From the IMG/VR virus record IMGVR_UViG_3300046318_000529, positions 1 through 64,000 of that record: DNA of 64,000 nt; one strand, 5' to 3'. The stretch comes from a virus. Under the pieces are notes generated by a model. The model ran no database searches. It saw nothing but the letters and a program-made list of their open reading frames with translations, and was not told where the DNA came from. A program made the translations under genes and the position numbers. This document shows, piece by piece, positions 23,181-31,632 of this stretch; the stretch's first letter is position 1, and each line of letters opens with the position of its first letter.

Positions 23181-24146
23181 ATGCCTAATCCAAATATGAA
23201 TGCTGTACACATTGATGTACCACTAAGTAACATTGCTATTGCTTTTATGCAATCTAGCGAAGGTTTTATCGCTAACCAAGTATTCCCAGTAGTACAAGTA
23301 AGCAAGAAATCAGACAAGTTTTATAAATATAAAAGAGAAGATTGGAACAGAGTTGAGATGAAACCTCGCGCTCCTGGTTCTGAATCAGCTGGCGGAGAGT
23401 ACAACTTAGATACCGACTACTTCGTTTGTGAAGAGTTCGGCCTACACAAAGACGTTAATGATGCTGAAGTTGAGAATGCTGATAGCTTATTCAACTTGCA
23501 AGCAGAAGCTGCTGAATGGTTAGCTATGCAACAAATGCTTTTCACTGAGAAAAAATGGTTTGACACCTTTTTCAAAACTGGCGTATGGGGCGTTGACACA
23601 ACCGGTACGGCTTCTTTAGGTGGCGTTCTATCTAGCCCTACTTCAACACCTATTAAAGGTTTGAAAGAGCTTATCCGTAACCAACAACAAATTACCGCTG
23701 GCTACAAACCTAATACGCTAGTAATTGGCGCTAAAGTTTGGGATGCTCTTCAAAGTAATGATGACTTCTTGTCAAGAATCATTGGTGGTGCTACCATTTC
23801 TCAACCTGCTGAAGTTAGCAAACAGCTTTTAGCTAACATGCTAGGTATTGGTAAGATTTTGGTTTCTGAAGCCATCATCAACACGTCAGCACAAGGTGCT
23901 GCTGAGTCTAACAGCTTTGTTGCTTCTGACTCTATGTTGTTATGTTATGCAGCTCCTAAAGCTGGTATCAAAAAGCCTACCGCTGGTTATAGCTTTGCTT
24001 GGACTGGTATGGGTGGAGTTGAAGGCTCTGCTATCAAAAGATTCCGTATGGAGCATTTAGAATCAGAAAGAGTTGAAATTAATTCTTCTTTCGTTCAAAA
24101 AGTTATCGCTCCTGAAATGGGAACTTTTATCCGTCCTTTAGTATAA
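23181..24146 (+). CDS. Major capsid protein
   Basis: A 321-residue protein located after decoration and before neck genes, with a strong GGAG and a codon choice that looks highly expressed. The N-terminus (HIDVPLSNIAIAFMQ) and the segment YKREDWNRVEMKPRAPGSES match the family of HK97-fold capsids in contractile phages with Mu-type portals. The product should form the icosahedral shell. A GNRA-type hairpin follows the stop, fitting high transcript levels. Confidence 0.8.
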   Translation: MPNPNMNAVHIDVPLSNIAIAFMQSSEGFIANQVFPVVQVSKKSDKFYKYKREDWNRVEMKPRAPGSESAGGEYNLDTDYFVCEEFGLHKDVNDAEVENADSLFNLQAEAAEWLAMQQMLFTEKKWFDTFFKTGVWGVDTTGTASLGGVLSSPTSTPIKGLKELIRNQQQITAGYKPNTLVIGAKVWDALQSNDDFLSRIIGGATISQPAEVSKQLLANMLGIGKILVSEAIINTSAQGAAESNSFVASDSMLLCYAAPKAGIKKPTAGYSFAWTGMGGVEGSAIKRFRMEHLESERVEINSSFVQKVIAPEMGTFIRPLV

Positions 24147-24156
24147 TCTAAGTTTA

Positions 24157-24170
24157 GGGGCGAAAGCCCC
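24157..24170 (+). terminator. Stable hairpin after capsid gene
   Basis: GGGGC-gaaa-GCCCC at 24157-24170 with a GNRA tetraloop, followed by TTCCC. It lies between the capsid gene and the next; an attenuator or 3'-end stabiliser that raises capsid yield is likely. Confidence 0.6.
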
Positions 24171-24188
24171 TTCCCAGAGAGGTATTAA

Positions 24189-24482
24189 ATGGGATATTCA
24201 GTTACGCGACCATTGTTTTGGTTGCAAGATCACAATGAACACAAAAGAGGAGAGCCTGTTGGTAAACTAGCATTAATTGCTGTTGCCAGGGTAAAAATGC
24301 TTTGTGCTCAAGGTATTGTAGGAACAGAAGATGACCTAGTAGCTACAGCTTGTAAAGTTGAAGTTAAGGTTGTTGAAGTTGTAAAAGAGGAAGAAGTACT
24401 TGAAGAGGTTGTTGAGCCTGAAGAAGTATCTGCCCCTGTCTTAGAAGAAAAGAAAGATTACTCTAAAAAGAAAGGTAAATAA
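24189..24482 (+). CDS. Hypothetical protein with acidic/Lys tail
   Basis: A 97-residue protein with an ordered first half (RPLFWLQDHNEHKRGEPVGKL) and a Val/Glu-rich, then Lys-rich tail (KKDYSKKKGK). It is located between capsid and connector genes. Not recognised; it may be a small head-completion or tail-joining protein by position. Confidence 0.5.
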   Translation: MGYSVTRPLFWLQDHNEHKRGEPVGKLALIAVARVKMLCAQGIVGTEDDLVATACKVEVKVVEVVKEEEVLEEVVEPEEVSAPVLEEKKDYSKKKGK

Positions 24483-24484
24483 AT

Positions 24485-24904
24485 ATGTCTTGGTCATATT
24501 CAGGTGACCCATCTACGTCTAACGTTGATGCGGTTAGGTTTCTGATTGGTGACACAGACATCGCCGATCCTATTATGAGTAATGAAGAAATATCTTGGCT
24601 CCTTACCCAACACGGGACACCAGCTAAGGCTGCTTACCATGCTGCCCTATCAGCAGCTGGCAAGTATGCAAGAATGGTTAATCAGGAGGCAGGAAGAATA
24701 AAAGTCAAAGCTGAAAGTAAGTTTTTGCATTACAAAATGCTTGCTGTACAACTTAGGGACGATATGATCTCAGGGTTTAGTGTAAGAAACCTTAAAATGT
24801 ATGCTGGTGGCATCTCTGTCTCTGACATGCAATCTAAGAATGCTAATACTGACAAAGTTCAAAACCCGTTCTCAATAGGTCAAGATGACTACTATGAAAA
24901 TTGA
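24485..24904 (+). CDS. Head-tail connector (adaptor) protein
   Basis: A 139-residue helical protein. The N-terminus SWSYSGDPSTSNVDAVRFLIGDTD and the NEEISWLLTQHG block are typical of head-tail adaptors in Mu/SPP1-like neck modules, which bind under the portal ring. The next gene overlaps by 20 bases. Functional placement rests on this N-terminal block and on gene order. Confidence 0.7.
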   Translation: MSWSYSGDPSTSNVDAVRFLIGDTDIADPIMSNEEISWLLTQHGTPAKAAYHAALSAAGKYARMVNQEAGRIKVKAESKFLHYKMLAVQLRDDMISGFSVRNLKMYAGGISVSDMQSKNANTDKVQNPFSIGQDDYYEN

Positions 24905-25343
24905 AATGGTGGTTAACTCAAAGGCTTTAAAGGCAATAAAACGAGAGTTAGCTAAGAAAATCAAAGTAGGTTATCTGAAAGATGACGGTGAGCATGACAT
25001 CCCTTCCCCTTTATTAGCTTCAATACTACACAATGGTAACGAAGAGGTATTAATACCTCCTAGGCCATTCTTCAGCAACTTTAAGAACAACTATAAGATG
25101 CAAATCGAAAGTGGACTTAAGTTGATGGCAGTTAAGGCTTTACAAGGTGAAAGTGGCCATGCAGAAGCTGGGTATATCTTTAAAACCAATCTTAGAAAGG
25201 CCATAGAGGATTATAAGTTTGGTGCAGGTATGATAAACAAAGATAACACCAAATCGACCATCAAACAGAAAGGGTTTAACAAAGCCCTTACAGAAGAAGG
25301 TTTCTTAGTGGAAGGTGTCGATTTTGAAACAGTCAATAACTAA
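24885..25343 (+). CDS. Neck protein, HK97 gp10-like candidate
   Basis: A 152-residue protein. Its VLIPPRPFF segment, near residue 55, is characteristic of HK97 gp10-like/minor head proteins that complete the head-tail joint. A second ATG at 24894 would remove three residues. The C-terminus (KQKGFNKALTEEGFLVEG) is conserved in style with these families. Located in the neck cluster between adaptor and tail terminator. Confidence 0.6.
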   Translation: MTTMKIEMVVNSKALKAIKRELAKKIKVGYLKDDGEHDIPSPLLASILHNGNEEVLIPPRPFFSNFKNNYKMQIESGLKLMAVKALQGESGHAEAGYIFKTNLRKAIEDYKFGAGMINKDNTKSTIKQKGFNKALTEEGFLVEGVDFETVNN

Positions 25344-25354
25344 AGGTAACAGAA

Positions 25355-25714
25355 ATGACAACATTTGATCCAACTTCTGTTGGTTTTGTTAATCTGACAG
25401 TTACAAGACCTGGCACTGGTGGTACATATGTTCTTGGTTTATATCAAGAACCCGTAGCTACTACTTTTGTTATAAAAGCTAACATACAGCCATGTGACTT
25501 CGAGATTCTAAGAAAGATGCCTGAGCTTGAGAGAGCTGACGACGTTATTGTTATCTTTACCCCGACGGTTCTAAAAGTAGGTAGTCGTCCTAATAAACAG
25601 AAAGCAGATTACTTCACTTGGAATGGTGGGGTATATGAAGTGTTTAAGGCAGGAACATTCTCTATGGGTGTTCAGAACCACACAGAAGCTATCTGTGCAA
25701 GGATATCATCATGA
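25355..25714 (+). CDS. Putative head-closure (stopper) protein
   Basis: A 119-residue, beta-rich protein in the position of head-closure/stopper proteins between gp10-like and tail terminator genes. The segment PCDFEILRKMPELERADDVIVIFTP and YFTWNGGVYEVFKAG are consistent with small neck beta-barrels. No decisive motif is seen; assignment is by order and size. Confidence 0.5.
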   Translation: MTTFDPTSVGFVNLTVTRPGTGGTYVLGLYQEPVATTFVIKANIQPCDFEILRKMPELERADDVIVIFTPTVLKVGSRPNKQKADYFTWNGGVYEVFKAGTFSMGVQNHTEAICARISS

Positions 25715-26247
25715 TAAATGACACAGCCACACTACAAGAGCTTTTATTTATCTTAGGCCAGAACACAAGCCTAGGCCCTAGTAAATACGTCCTTTCTCAC
25801 CACAACAGCCCACAACCTGACCTACCCTACGCTACCTTGAGTACTAGGGCTTTAACACCCTATGGAATGCTCCAGAATGGTGAAATAGATAATGCAGGTA
25901 ATAGGGAAGTGGTCGGTTGGTATAGGTGGGATGTAAGATTCTCATTCTTTGGTGACAACTCAGTAGGTTTAGCATTAGAAACTTTGACAGCACTTAACTT
26001 CGAGACAATCAGACTTCTTTACTTGCAAGAAGGTTTCAATCTGCTCCACTCAGGTGGTATAGAGAGAGCGCCTTATCTTGTGGATAACCTTTGGCGAGAC
26101 AGTTCTTTTTTCATAGTATCCTTCCTTATTTCGGATAAAAACAACGAGTTTGTATCTTTCATAGAACACCTTGGTGTTACAGAAGGTAAATTCTTACGTG
26201 GCCAGGGAGATCCTGACCCAATCATAAACAACTTCACAATTAATTAA
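25711..26247 (+). CDS. Putative tail terminator/neck protein
   Basis: A 178-residue protein overlapping the stopper-like gene by four bases and preceding the sheath gene. The segment LPYATLSTRALTPYGM and the strand RWDVRFSFFGDNSVGLALETL match the LIC_12616/gp12-like neck terminator group found before contractile sheath genes. It would cap the tube and sheath and dock the tail to the head. Confidence 0.6.
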   Translation: MINDTATLQELLFILGQNTSLGPSKYVLSHHNSPQPDLPYATLSTRALTPYGMLQNGEIDNAGNREVVGWYRWDVRFSFFGDNSVGLALETLTALNFETIRLLYLQEGFNLLHSGGIERAPYLVDNLWRDSSFFIVSFLISDKNNEFVSFIEHLGVTEGKFLRGQGDPDPIINNFTIN

Positions 26248-26259
26248 TCGAGGTATTTA

Positions 26260-27579
26260 ATGGCCGATATAGATCAAGTCATTACAGTCAATATCTCTAG
26301 GGAAACTTCTGCCGTTAGTCAAGTAGGCTTCGGTACAGGTATGTTCCTAGGTGATCATAGACGTTTTATCGAAAGATACAAATCTTATAAAAGTGCCGCA
26401 GAAGTATTAGCAGATGGTTTTGCATCAACAGATGCAGAGTACATTGTTGCTACTAAATTCTTCGGACAAGAACTTAAGCCAACGAAACTAGCTATTGGCC
26501 GCAGAAAGGCTGTTGATATTGCTACGTTAACTTTCTCAGCAGCAGTTTCAGGAACATCTTATAGCGTCACTGTTAATGGTGTTGTACTGAGTTATACTGC
26601 TGCTGGCATCATGACAGCCATTGCTGTTGCTGCTGCTTTTGAAACAGCTAATGCTGCTGGGTTTGTCACTGCTGGTATTACGTTCAGTGATGCTGCTGCT
26701 GATGGCACTGCTACCATTACACCTACTGTTGCTGCTACACCTATTTCAATAGTTGGTGAGACATCTACTATTGTTATTGTAAACACGTACACAGAAACAT
26801 TGACAGATGCACTAGCTGCTGTTGCTGACGAAAACTCAGACTTCTTTGTAGTTATGGCTAAGTCACACATCAAAGCTGACCAACTTGAGTTGGCAACGGT
26901 TGTTGAGTCTATGGACAGAATATATGTTACATCATCTTCTGATGTTAACATTAAAAACCAATCAGCTGTAGTTGATACTACATCTATTGCAAGGGCCTTG
27001 AAAGATGGCTCTTACAACAATACCGCTCTTATGTATTCAGCTGTAGCTAACAGCCAATACCCTGAAGCAGCTTTTGTCGGCTATAACCTAAGCTACCAAC
27101 CTGGTGAAAATACCTGGAAGTTTAAAACCCTTTCTGGAATCACTGTTGACAGTTTAACAACCACACAGATCAACAACATTAAAGCTAAATACTGTAACTA
27201 CTACACCAACATTCGTAATATTAATATTACATCTGAAGGCGTTACGTCATCATCTGAATTTTTGGATGTAACGGTAGGAGTGATGTGGTTTAAGGCTCGT
27301 TTAGCTGAAAGATTGTTCAACCTATTGATTAACGCACCTAAAATTCCTTATACCGCTGCTGGATTGGCTGCTGTACAAGCAGAAGTTCTTGGCCAACGTC
27401 AAGAGGGTATTGCATCTGGTTTCCTATCAGGAAGCAAGTCAGATTTAACAATAGTACCTAACATGAAAGATGTCTCATTTGCTGATAAAGCTACGAGAAC
27501 ATTAAACAATGTTAAGTTTGAATACAAATTAGCAGGCGCTGTACATTTTATCAATGTAGCCGGATCAGTTGTACTTTAA
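26260..27579 (+). CDS. Contractile tail sheath protein (DUF3383-like)
   Basis: This 439-residue protein corresponds to the DUF3383 sheath family. The start DIDQVITVNISRETSAVSQVGFG and end VKFEYKLAGAVHFINVAG are diagnostic. Residues about 85-170 form an Ala/Thr-rich Ig-like insertion (SYSVTVNGVVLSYTA), which resembles one in the gpJ-like baseplate protein of this genome. Sheath subunits contract to drive the tube through the envelope. Together with the tube gene it shows a myovirus tail. Confidence 0.85.
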   Translation: MADIDQVITVNISRETSAVSQVGFGTGMFLGDHRRFIERYKSYKSAAEVLADGFASTDAEYIVATKFFGQELKPTKLAIGRRKAVDIATLTFSAAVSGTSYSVTVNGVVLSYTAAGIMTAIAVAAAFETANAAGFVTAGITFSDAAADGTATITPTVAATPISIVGETSTIVIVNTYTETLTDALAAVADENSDFFVVMAKSHIKADQLELATVVESMDRIYVTSSSDVNIKNQSAVVDTTSIARALKDGSYNNTALMYSAVANSQYPEAAFVGYNLSYQPGENTWKFKTLSGITVDSLTTTQINNIKAKYCNYYTNIRNINITSEGVTSSSEFLDVTVGVMWFKARLAERLFNLLINAPKIPYTAAGLAAVQAEVLGQRQEGIASGFLSGSKSDLTIVPNMKDVSFADKATRTLNNVKFEYKLAGAVHFINVAGSVVL

Positions 27580-27591
27580 GGGGCATAAAAA

Positions 27592-28032
27592 ATGGCATAC
27601 GACAAAACACGTCAATACAGCCCTTCAGATATTAAATTTATCTTTGGCGGTGTTGAGATTACTGGCTTAGCTGACGGTACCTTTTTAGGTCTCGAATTCG
27701 GCTCTGACAGGTTCATGAAAACGGTAGGAGCTGATGGCTCTGTTGTCCGTACAAGATCAGCAGATGAAAGTGCTGTTATTACTTTAACACTCCTCCAAAG
27801 CTCTATATCTAACGATATTTTAAATGCTTTTGATGCAGCTGATTTTGAAGGGTTAACAGGCGCTCTACCTATGATCATCAAAGATGCAAATGGTAACAGC
27901 TTATATACAGCTGACAAATGCTGGATCTCTAAGCGTCCTTCTGTTGAGTTCGGTAAAGAGCTTGGCACGAGAGCATGGGAATTCACTGTTGACCATGTAT
28001 TCGCTATCACTGGTTCTTCTAATCAGTTATAA
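27592..28032 (+). CDS. Tail tube protein (DUF3277-like)
   Basis: A 146-residue protein with segments typical of DUF3277 tubes in contractile phages: YSPSDIKFIFGGVEITGLADGTFL, FMKTVGADGSVVRTRSAD and LGTRAWEFTVDHVF. It stacks in hexameric rings inside the sheath. It follows the sheath gene by 12 bases. The next structural gene (tail chaperone) is 1 kb further right because a structured RNA and an endonuclease gene intervene. Confidence 0.85.
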   Translation: MAYDKTRQYSPSDIKFIFGGVEITGLADGTFLGLEFGSDRFMKTVGADGSVVRTRSADESAVITLTLLQSSISNDILNAFDAADFEGLTGALPMIIKDANGNSLYTADKCWISKRPSVEFGKELGTRAWEFTVDHVFAITGSSNQL

Positions 28033-28040
28033 TAAATAAT

Positions 28041-28290
28041 GATGCGAGTCAGATATGTTGGCAACAACATTACATCACACCACCTGAAAAGGTCATCTCC
28101 TAGAGAGCTGGCCTTGACAGGTCAGCCAGTGGCGGTAAGGGTGATCTGTGCAGTCCCCGCACTTGGGATGGCCTGTGAGACAGGTGAAGGTGTGGTTAAC
28201 CCCGCTAGAGATCGCATCTCTAGTCTGACGTCACTAAGCTATATGTTGTTACTGTTTATCGGGGGCAACATTTAGTGACGTTTCTTTCAA
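28041..28290 (+). ncRNA. Candidate structured RNA in tail module
   Basis: The stretch looks richer in GC than its surroundings and holds many short stems. They include ATGTTG-gcaa-CAACAT (28055-28070), ACCT-gaaa-AGGT (28082-28093), CTGGC...GCCAG (28108-28129), CCTGT-gag-ACAGG near 28172, CTAGAGAT-cgc-ATCTCTAG near 28206, and a long stem ACGTCACTAA/TTAGTGACGT (28228-28281) that again encloses ATGTTG/CAACAT. Two loops are GNRA type. It is bounded by the tail tube stop and a strong terminator. No match to known intron cores is seen. The rest of the 28033-28398 gap is terminator plus promoter. Confidence 0.45.
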
Positions 28291-28324
28291 TGCTCACCTG
28301 TAATAGGGTGGGCATTATTTTTTT
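28291..28324 (+). terminator. Strong rho-independent terminator
   Basis: TGCTCACC (28291-28298) pairs with GGTGGGCA (28307-28314, one G-U) followed by TTATTTTTTT. It ends the rightward transcript and structured RNA before the endonuclease promoter. Confidence 0.85.
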
Positions 28325-28325
28325 G

Positions 28326-28354
28326 TTGACAACACACCTGTATCAATTTATAAT
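28326..28354 (+). promoter_or_regulatory. Consensus sigma70 promoter
   Basis: TTGACA (28326-28331), 17-bp spacer, TATAAT (28349-28354): perfect match in both hexamers. It drives the Vsr-like endonuclease gene at 28399 with host polymerase, independent of the late phage transcript. Confidence 0.9.
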
Positions 28355-28398
28355 TTTCTTGTCTAGGGCAATTACAAATTAACACCAAAGAGGCGTTT

Positions 28399-29028
28399 AT
28401 GATTTTTCCTTTTAAAATAGAATACGAAGGGTATTTAACACAATCAAAACTTCTGGGGATCTTAAAACAAATACCAGAAATAACATTCCTTGGGGAGGAG
28501 GTTAAAGTTAGCCCTAAGTCCAGGAGGAGATGGGACATGTTGTTTAAGAAAGGTGAACAGGTATTAGCAATAGAGTTTGATGGGGACAGTCACTACCAAA
28601 ACTCATTAGTATCTAAATCAGACAAAGAGAAGAACAAAGAAGCAGAGTCACAAGGGATAACAGTGGTTAGGGTTCCTTTCTTTATACAACTGGACAGTGA
28701 TGTTTTTGAAATACTTTTTGGTTTCAGGCCTTCTGTTGAGATATTGAACAATTTTCCTAGTGGTTTCATAACAACAAAAACATTCCCTTGTTCTTTCGGT
28801 GATATAGGCATTTCTAGACTTTTCCATGAAGTTAAAGACATGCCAGAAAAAACAAAGAAAGAGGTAGTGCAGAGTTTGATTGATAGGTCTTTAGTCTATG
28901 GAGAGGAATATGTGTGGCCCCCTTCCTTTAAAAGGACAGCGATAGGGATAATTGAGGAGTTCGGAGGAGAAGAAAAGGATTATTCCTTAAAAGAAGACCT
29001 TGACATTTTCTTCAATGTACTACAATAG
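28399..29028 (+). CDS. Vsr-like (EDxHD-type) homing endonuclease
   Basis: A 209-residue protein whose core (about 45-110) has AIEFDGDSHY, then KNKEAESQGITVVRVPFF. This is the PD-(D/E)xK-derived arrangement of Vsr-like nucleases and EDxHD homing endonucleases, with basic SPKSRRRWD before it. The remainder (110-209) probably recognises DNA. It is free-standing between tail tube and tail chaperone genes, with its own terminator and consensus sigma70 promoter, so it was inserted as a self-contained cassette. It is probably mobile; the target is likely the uninterrupted junction in related phages. Confidence 0.75.
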   Translation: MIFPFKIEYEGYLTQSKLLGILKQIPEITFLGEEVKVSPKSRRRWDMLFKKGEQVLAIEFDGDSHYQNSLVSKSDKEKNKEAESQGITVVRVPFFIQLDSDVFEILFGFRPSVEILNNFPSGFITTKTFPCSFGDIGISRLFHEVKDMPEKTKKEVVQSLIDRSLVYGEEYVWPPSFKRTAIGIIEEFGGEEKDYSLKEDLDIFFNVLQ

Positions 29029-29039
29029 ATTAAATAAAA

Positions 29040-29068
29040 TTGACAAAGTTTGTATAACATAGTAAAAT
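29040..29068 (+). promoter_or_regulatory. Sigma70 promoter before tail chaperone
   Basis: TTGACA (29040-29045), 17 bp, TAAAAT (29063-29068). It restarts transcription of the tail operon after the endonuclease cassette and its upstream terminator. Confidence 0.8.
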
Positions 29069-29101
29069 ACAAGCTGACATTAAACATTTAGGAGATAGGC
29101 A

Positions 29102-29473
29102 ATGATAAAGTTGTGCGAAGTAAATATTGATGGCAAGTACTATAGCTTTAACCAATACACGGCGTCTAAAGGGCTTAACATTCTTAAGCGTGTCGCTAAA
29201 GTAGCAGGCCCAGCTATTATAACTGCTATGCAAGAAGGCAGGGGTTTCGGATTAGATCTTCTCCGTGATGCCGCTCAAGAGCTTGTTATGGGCCTTGACC
29301 AAGAAGACCTAGGACAACTATGTAAAGACATCTTAGCTGATGTAAAAATCGATAACAAGCCTATTTCCTTTGACCTCCACTATGGTGCTAACTACAGAGA
29401 ACTGTTCAAAGCAGTTTTTGAAGTACTCAAAGGTAACTTCTCTGATTTTTTGGAACAAAAAGATTCTCAGTAG
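29102..29473 (+). CDS. Tail assembly chaperone (short form)
   Basis: A 123-residue helical protein in the position of the gpG-like chaperone upstream of the tape measure gene. It has GGAG before the ATG. Ends ...SDFLEQKDSQ. The last codons include CAA AAA GAT, where the run of five A (29457-29461) allows a -1 shift into the next frame. It would bind the tape measure during tail assembly and is not part of the finished virion. Confidence 0.75.
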   Translation: MIKLCEVNIDGKYYSFNQYTASKGLNILKRVAKVAGPAIITAMQEGRGFGLDLLRDAAQELVMGLDQEDLGQLCKDILADVKIDNKPISFDLHYGANYRELFKAVFEVLKGNFSDFLEQKDSQ

Positions 29474-29679
29474 CCAGCTCAGAGTCTGAAGTACACCCAG
29501 TAAGCAAAAAAATTGCTAAAGAATCACAATTAGAGTTAACCTTGTGGAGGCCAGTTCTCGCCAAGGTGGCCTCATGGCATGAAGTATCAACATATTGGAC
29601 AATCAACGACTTATACGATTGTATTGAGGCGCTTGATATAGAACACGCCTACGAGGCACACCAAAACAAAAAAGGTTAG
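29102..29679 (+). CDS. Frameshifted tail assembly chaperone (gpGT-like)
   Basis: A -1 slip of the Lys codon in C-AAAAA-G joins codons 1-120 (29102-29461) to an open frame from base 29461 that reads RFSVASSESE... and ends at 29679. This gives 192 residues. The downstream frame is open for 72 codons, has no start codon with ribosome site of its own, and ends five bases before the tape measure ATG. This is the classic G/GT arrangement. The slip site is a simple A-run, not a canonical XXXYYYZ heptamer in frame. Stimulatory structure was not assessed. Confidence 0.7.
29456..29462 (+). promoter_or_regulatory. Programmed -1 frameshift site
   Basis: CAAAAAG at 29456-29462. In zero frame it is read CAA AAA G; moving back one base still pairs tRNA-Lys with AAA. 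It lies four codons before the zero-frame stop, the usual distance for tail chaperone shifts. Confidence 0.6.
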
Positions 29680-29683
29680 ACTA

Positions 29684-31632
29684 ATGGAAAACTTATCCGG
29701 TGCGATAGCCCAATTCTTTGCCACTTTATCTATCAAAATAGACAAGGCTGGCATTGACACTGCACTAAAATCAATGAAGGCTCTTGTTGAATCAAGCAAC
29801 GAATTAGCCGTTAAACTCCATGTAGCTCTTGATACCAGTGGCATAAAATCTCAATTAACTAAAGTAAAAGAACAACTCAACCTGACAGTAAACACAGCTA
29901 CTGCAAAAGAGGCTACATCTAGTCAAATAAGAAAAGTAAAAGATAAGGTCACTAGGGGAGATCTAATAAAAGCTGCCGACATCCACACAAATATGGTGAA
30001 GGATGTTGGGCCTAATAGACTTGAGAACATGCTTAACCAAGCTGACCATCTTAAAAATGTCATGGCTGAGATGGATAAAGGCACACTAAACCTTGCACAA
30101 GACTTTAAGGGGCGCCTAATACCCACTTCAGAACAGTTAGGTGTGTCCTTTAAAAAGCTTCAAGGACAAATAGAACTTTTAAGGACACAAAACTTGTCCC
30201 CTAAAGCTACCAAAAACATGGTCAGCAGGGTACAAACCTCCTCCAAAGAGCTTGAGTCACTTTTACCTATTATGGGTGCTGAGAATGCTAAACCTATGGC
30301 TACTTTAGCTAACAGAAGATTAGCAGATATCTCAGCACTAGACAAGGCTGGCACTAAAGGTTTCGAGCCTTCTAAGGCTATCTTTGAGGAAGTTATCAGG
30401 AAGGCCAGTAAAACTCTCGGAGATGCGTCACAAGGCAAGGCACAGGAGATTAATAGGTCACAGTACAACAGGACGTTAGATAGGCTTAAAGAGCACGCTG
30501 CGCAGATTAAGGAGGGTTTAAGTAACCTTGCGCCTAGTCAAAGATCATTTGGTGCAAGAGCATTGCCTCAATTAAAAGCTAACACTGGTGTTTTTGGTAA
30601 AGATGACCAAAACTTCATCTCTGGATATGAAAAACTTCTAGTATCTCAAAGAGAAGTTGCTAAAAATAACAGAACTATTAATGAGCTTAAGAAATATGAG
30701 CATCAAATTAATAGAGAGTTAGCTAAAGATGACGCATCTGCTGCTATCAAACAGTCAGCTACTTATTCAAAAAGAATAAGAGAGCTTAAGTCGCTTATCA
30801 GTAATGAAGAAAAGCTCCTTAAGACAATGTACGAGAAGAAGAATGGTAAAGGAAGCTTTAGGCCAGGCTCTGAAGAAGCTAGAAAGTTCTCTTTAAGTGA
30901 GCCATACCTCAACGCTTTACCTAGACGTGGCCCTAATACAGGCCTTCTTGAGGCACAATCTCAAGACCTACTTAACAGGTTGTTATTATCTGAGGTAGCC
31001 CTTAAAGAGCGAATTAGCGGCGTACAACAAAGAATAAATAGTTCTGAAATAGGTTCTATTGAAAACAACAAAGCTTTGATTGAGCTGCAAAAAGTACAGA
31101 GTAACCTTCAATCAGTTATGAGTTCTAAAATGGCTGTAGCAGGAGATGCTTCTGTTGCCCGTTATAGAGCGGAAGAAGTATCGATACGTAATCAAGAAAG
31201 ATCACTAGGTGGCTTCTTACAACGTACCAGAACATTAATGACAGGTATCAGGGACATAGCTAATAACATATTCCTACCCTTCATTGCTTTCTCTGGTGCT
31301 AAATACATCAGTGATGTAGCTGCTAAAGTATCATCACTTAAAGCTAGCTTAGAGGCTATTACAGGCAGTACAGCCGCAGGAGCAGATGAGTTTGCCTTCT
31401 TAGAAGCAGAAGCTAAAAGGTTAGGTGTCACATTAGGTGGCGTAGGTAAAGAATACGTTAAGCTTGTAGGTTCAACAACCTTATCAGGTATTGACAGTAA
31501 AGTGACCAGAGACCTTTTCACAGGGGTATCACAGTCTGCTGCTGTCTTTAACCTTGATGATCAAGAAACAGGAAGAGTATTAACCGCACTAGGTCAAATT
31601 GCCTCTAAAGGTAAGGTATATTCTGAAGAGCT
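29684..31632 (+). CDS. Tape measure protein, exon 1
   Basis: Encodes the first 649 codons plus two bases of a codon. The protein is helix-rich with long coiled-coil stretches (INELKKYEHQINRELAKD) and ends at a conserved tape-measure motif region: ...GQIASKGKVYSEEL. The contiguous reading goes on 22 bases into the intron to a stop at 31652, giving a false 656-residue ORF. Spliced to exon 2 it gives SEEL-KGQIAESLPGAF, the family's conserved block, and a 1057-residue protein that sets tail length. Splice frame closes exactly (1949 + 1225 nt = 1058 codons). Confidence 0.85.

Noticed and set aside
28039-28275. 78-aa ORF inside the structured RNA
   Set aside because: No Shine-Dalgarno, it is made of stem sequences, and its composition is unlike neighbouring proteins.
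28041-28290. Second group I intron upstream of the Vsr-like endonuclease
   Set aside because: The tail tube gene ends normally just before it, no P/Q/R/S elements or internal guide pairing were found, and no exon continues after it.
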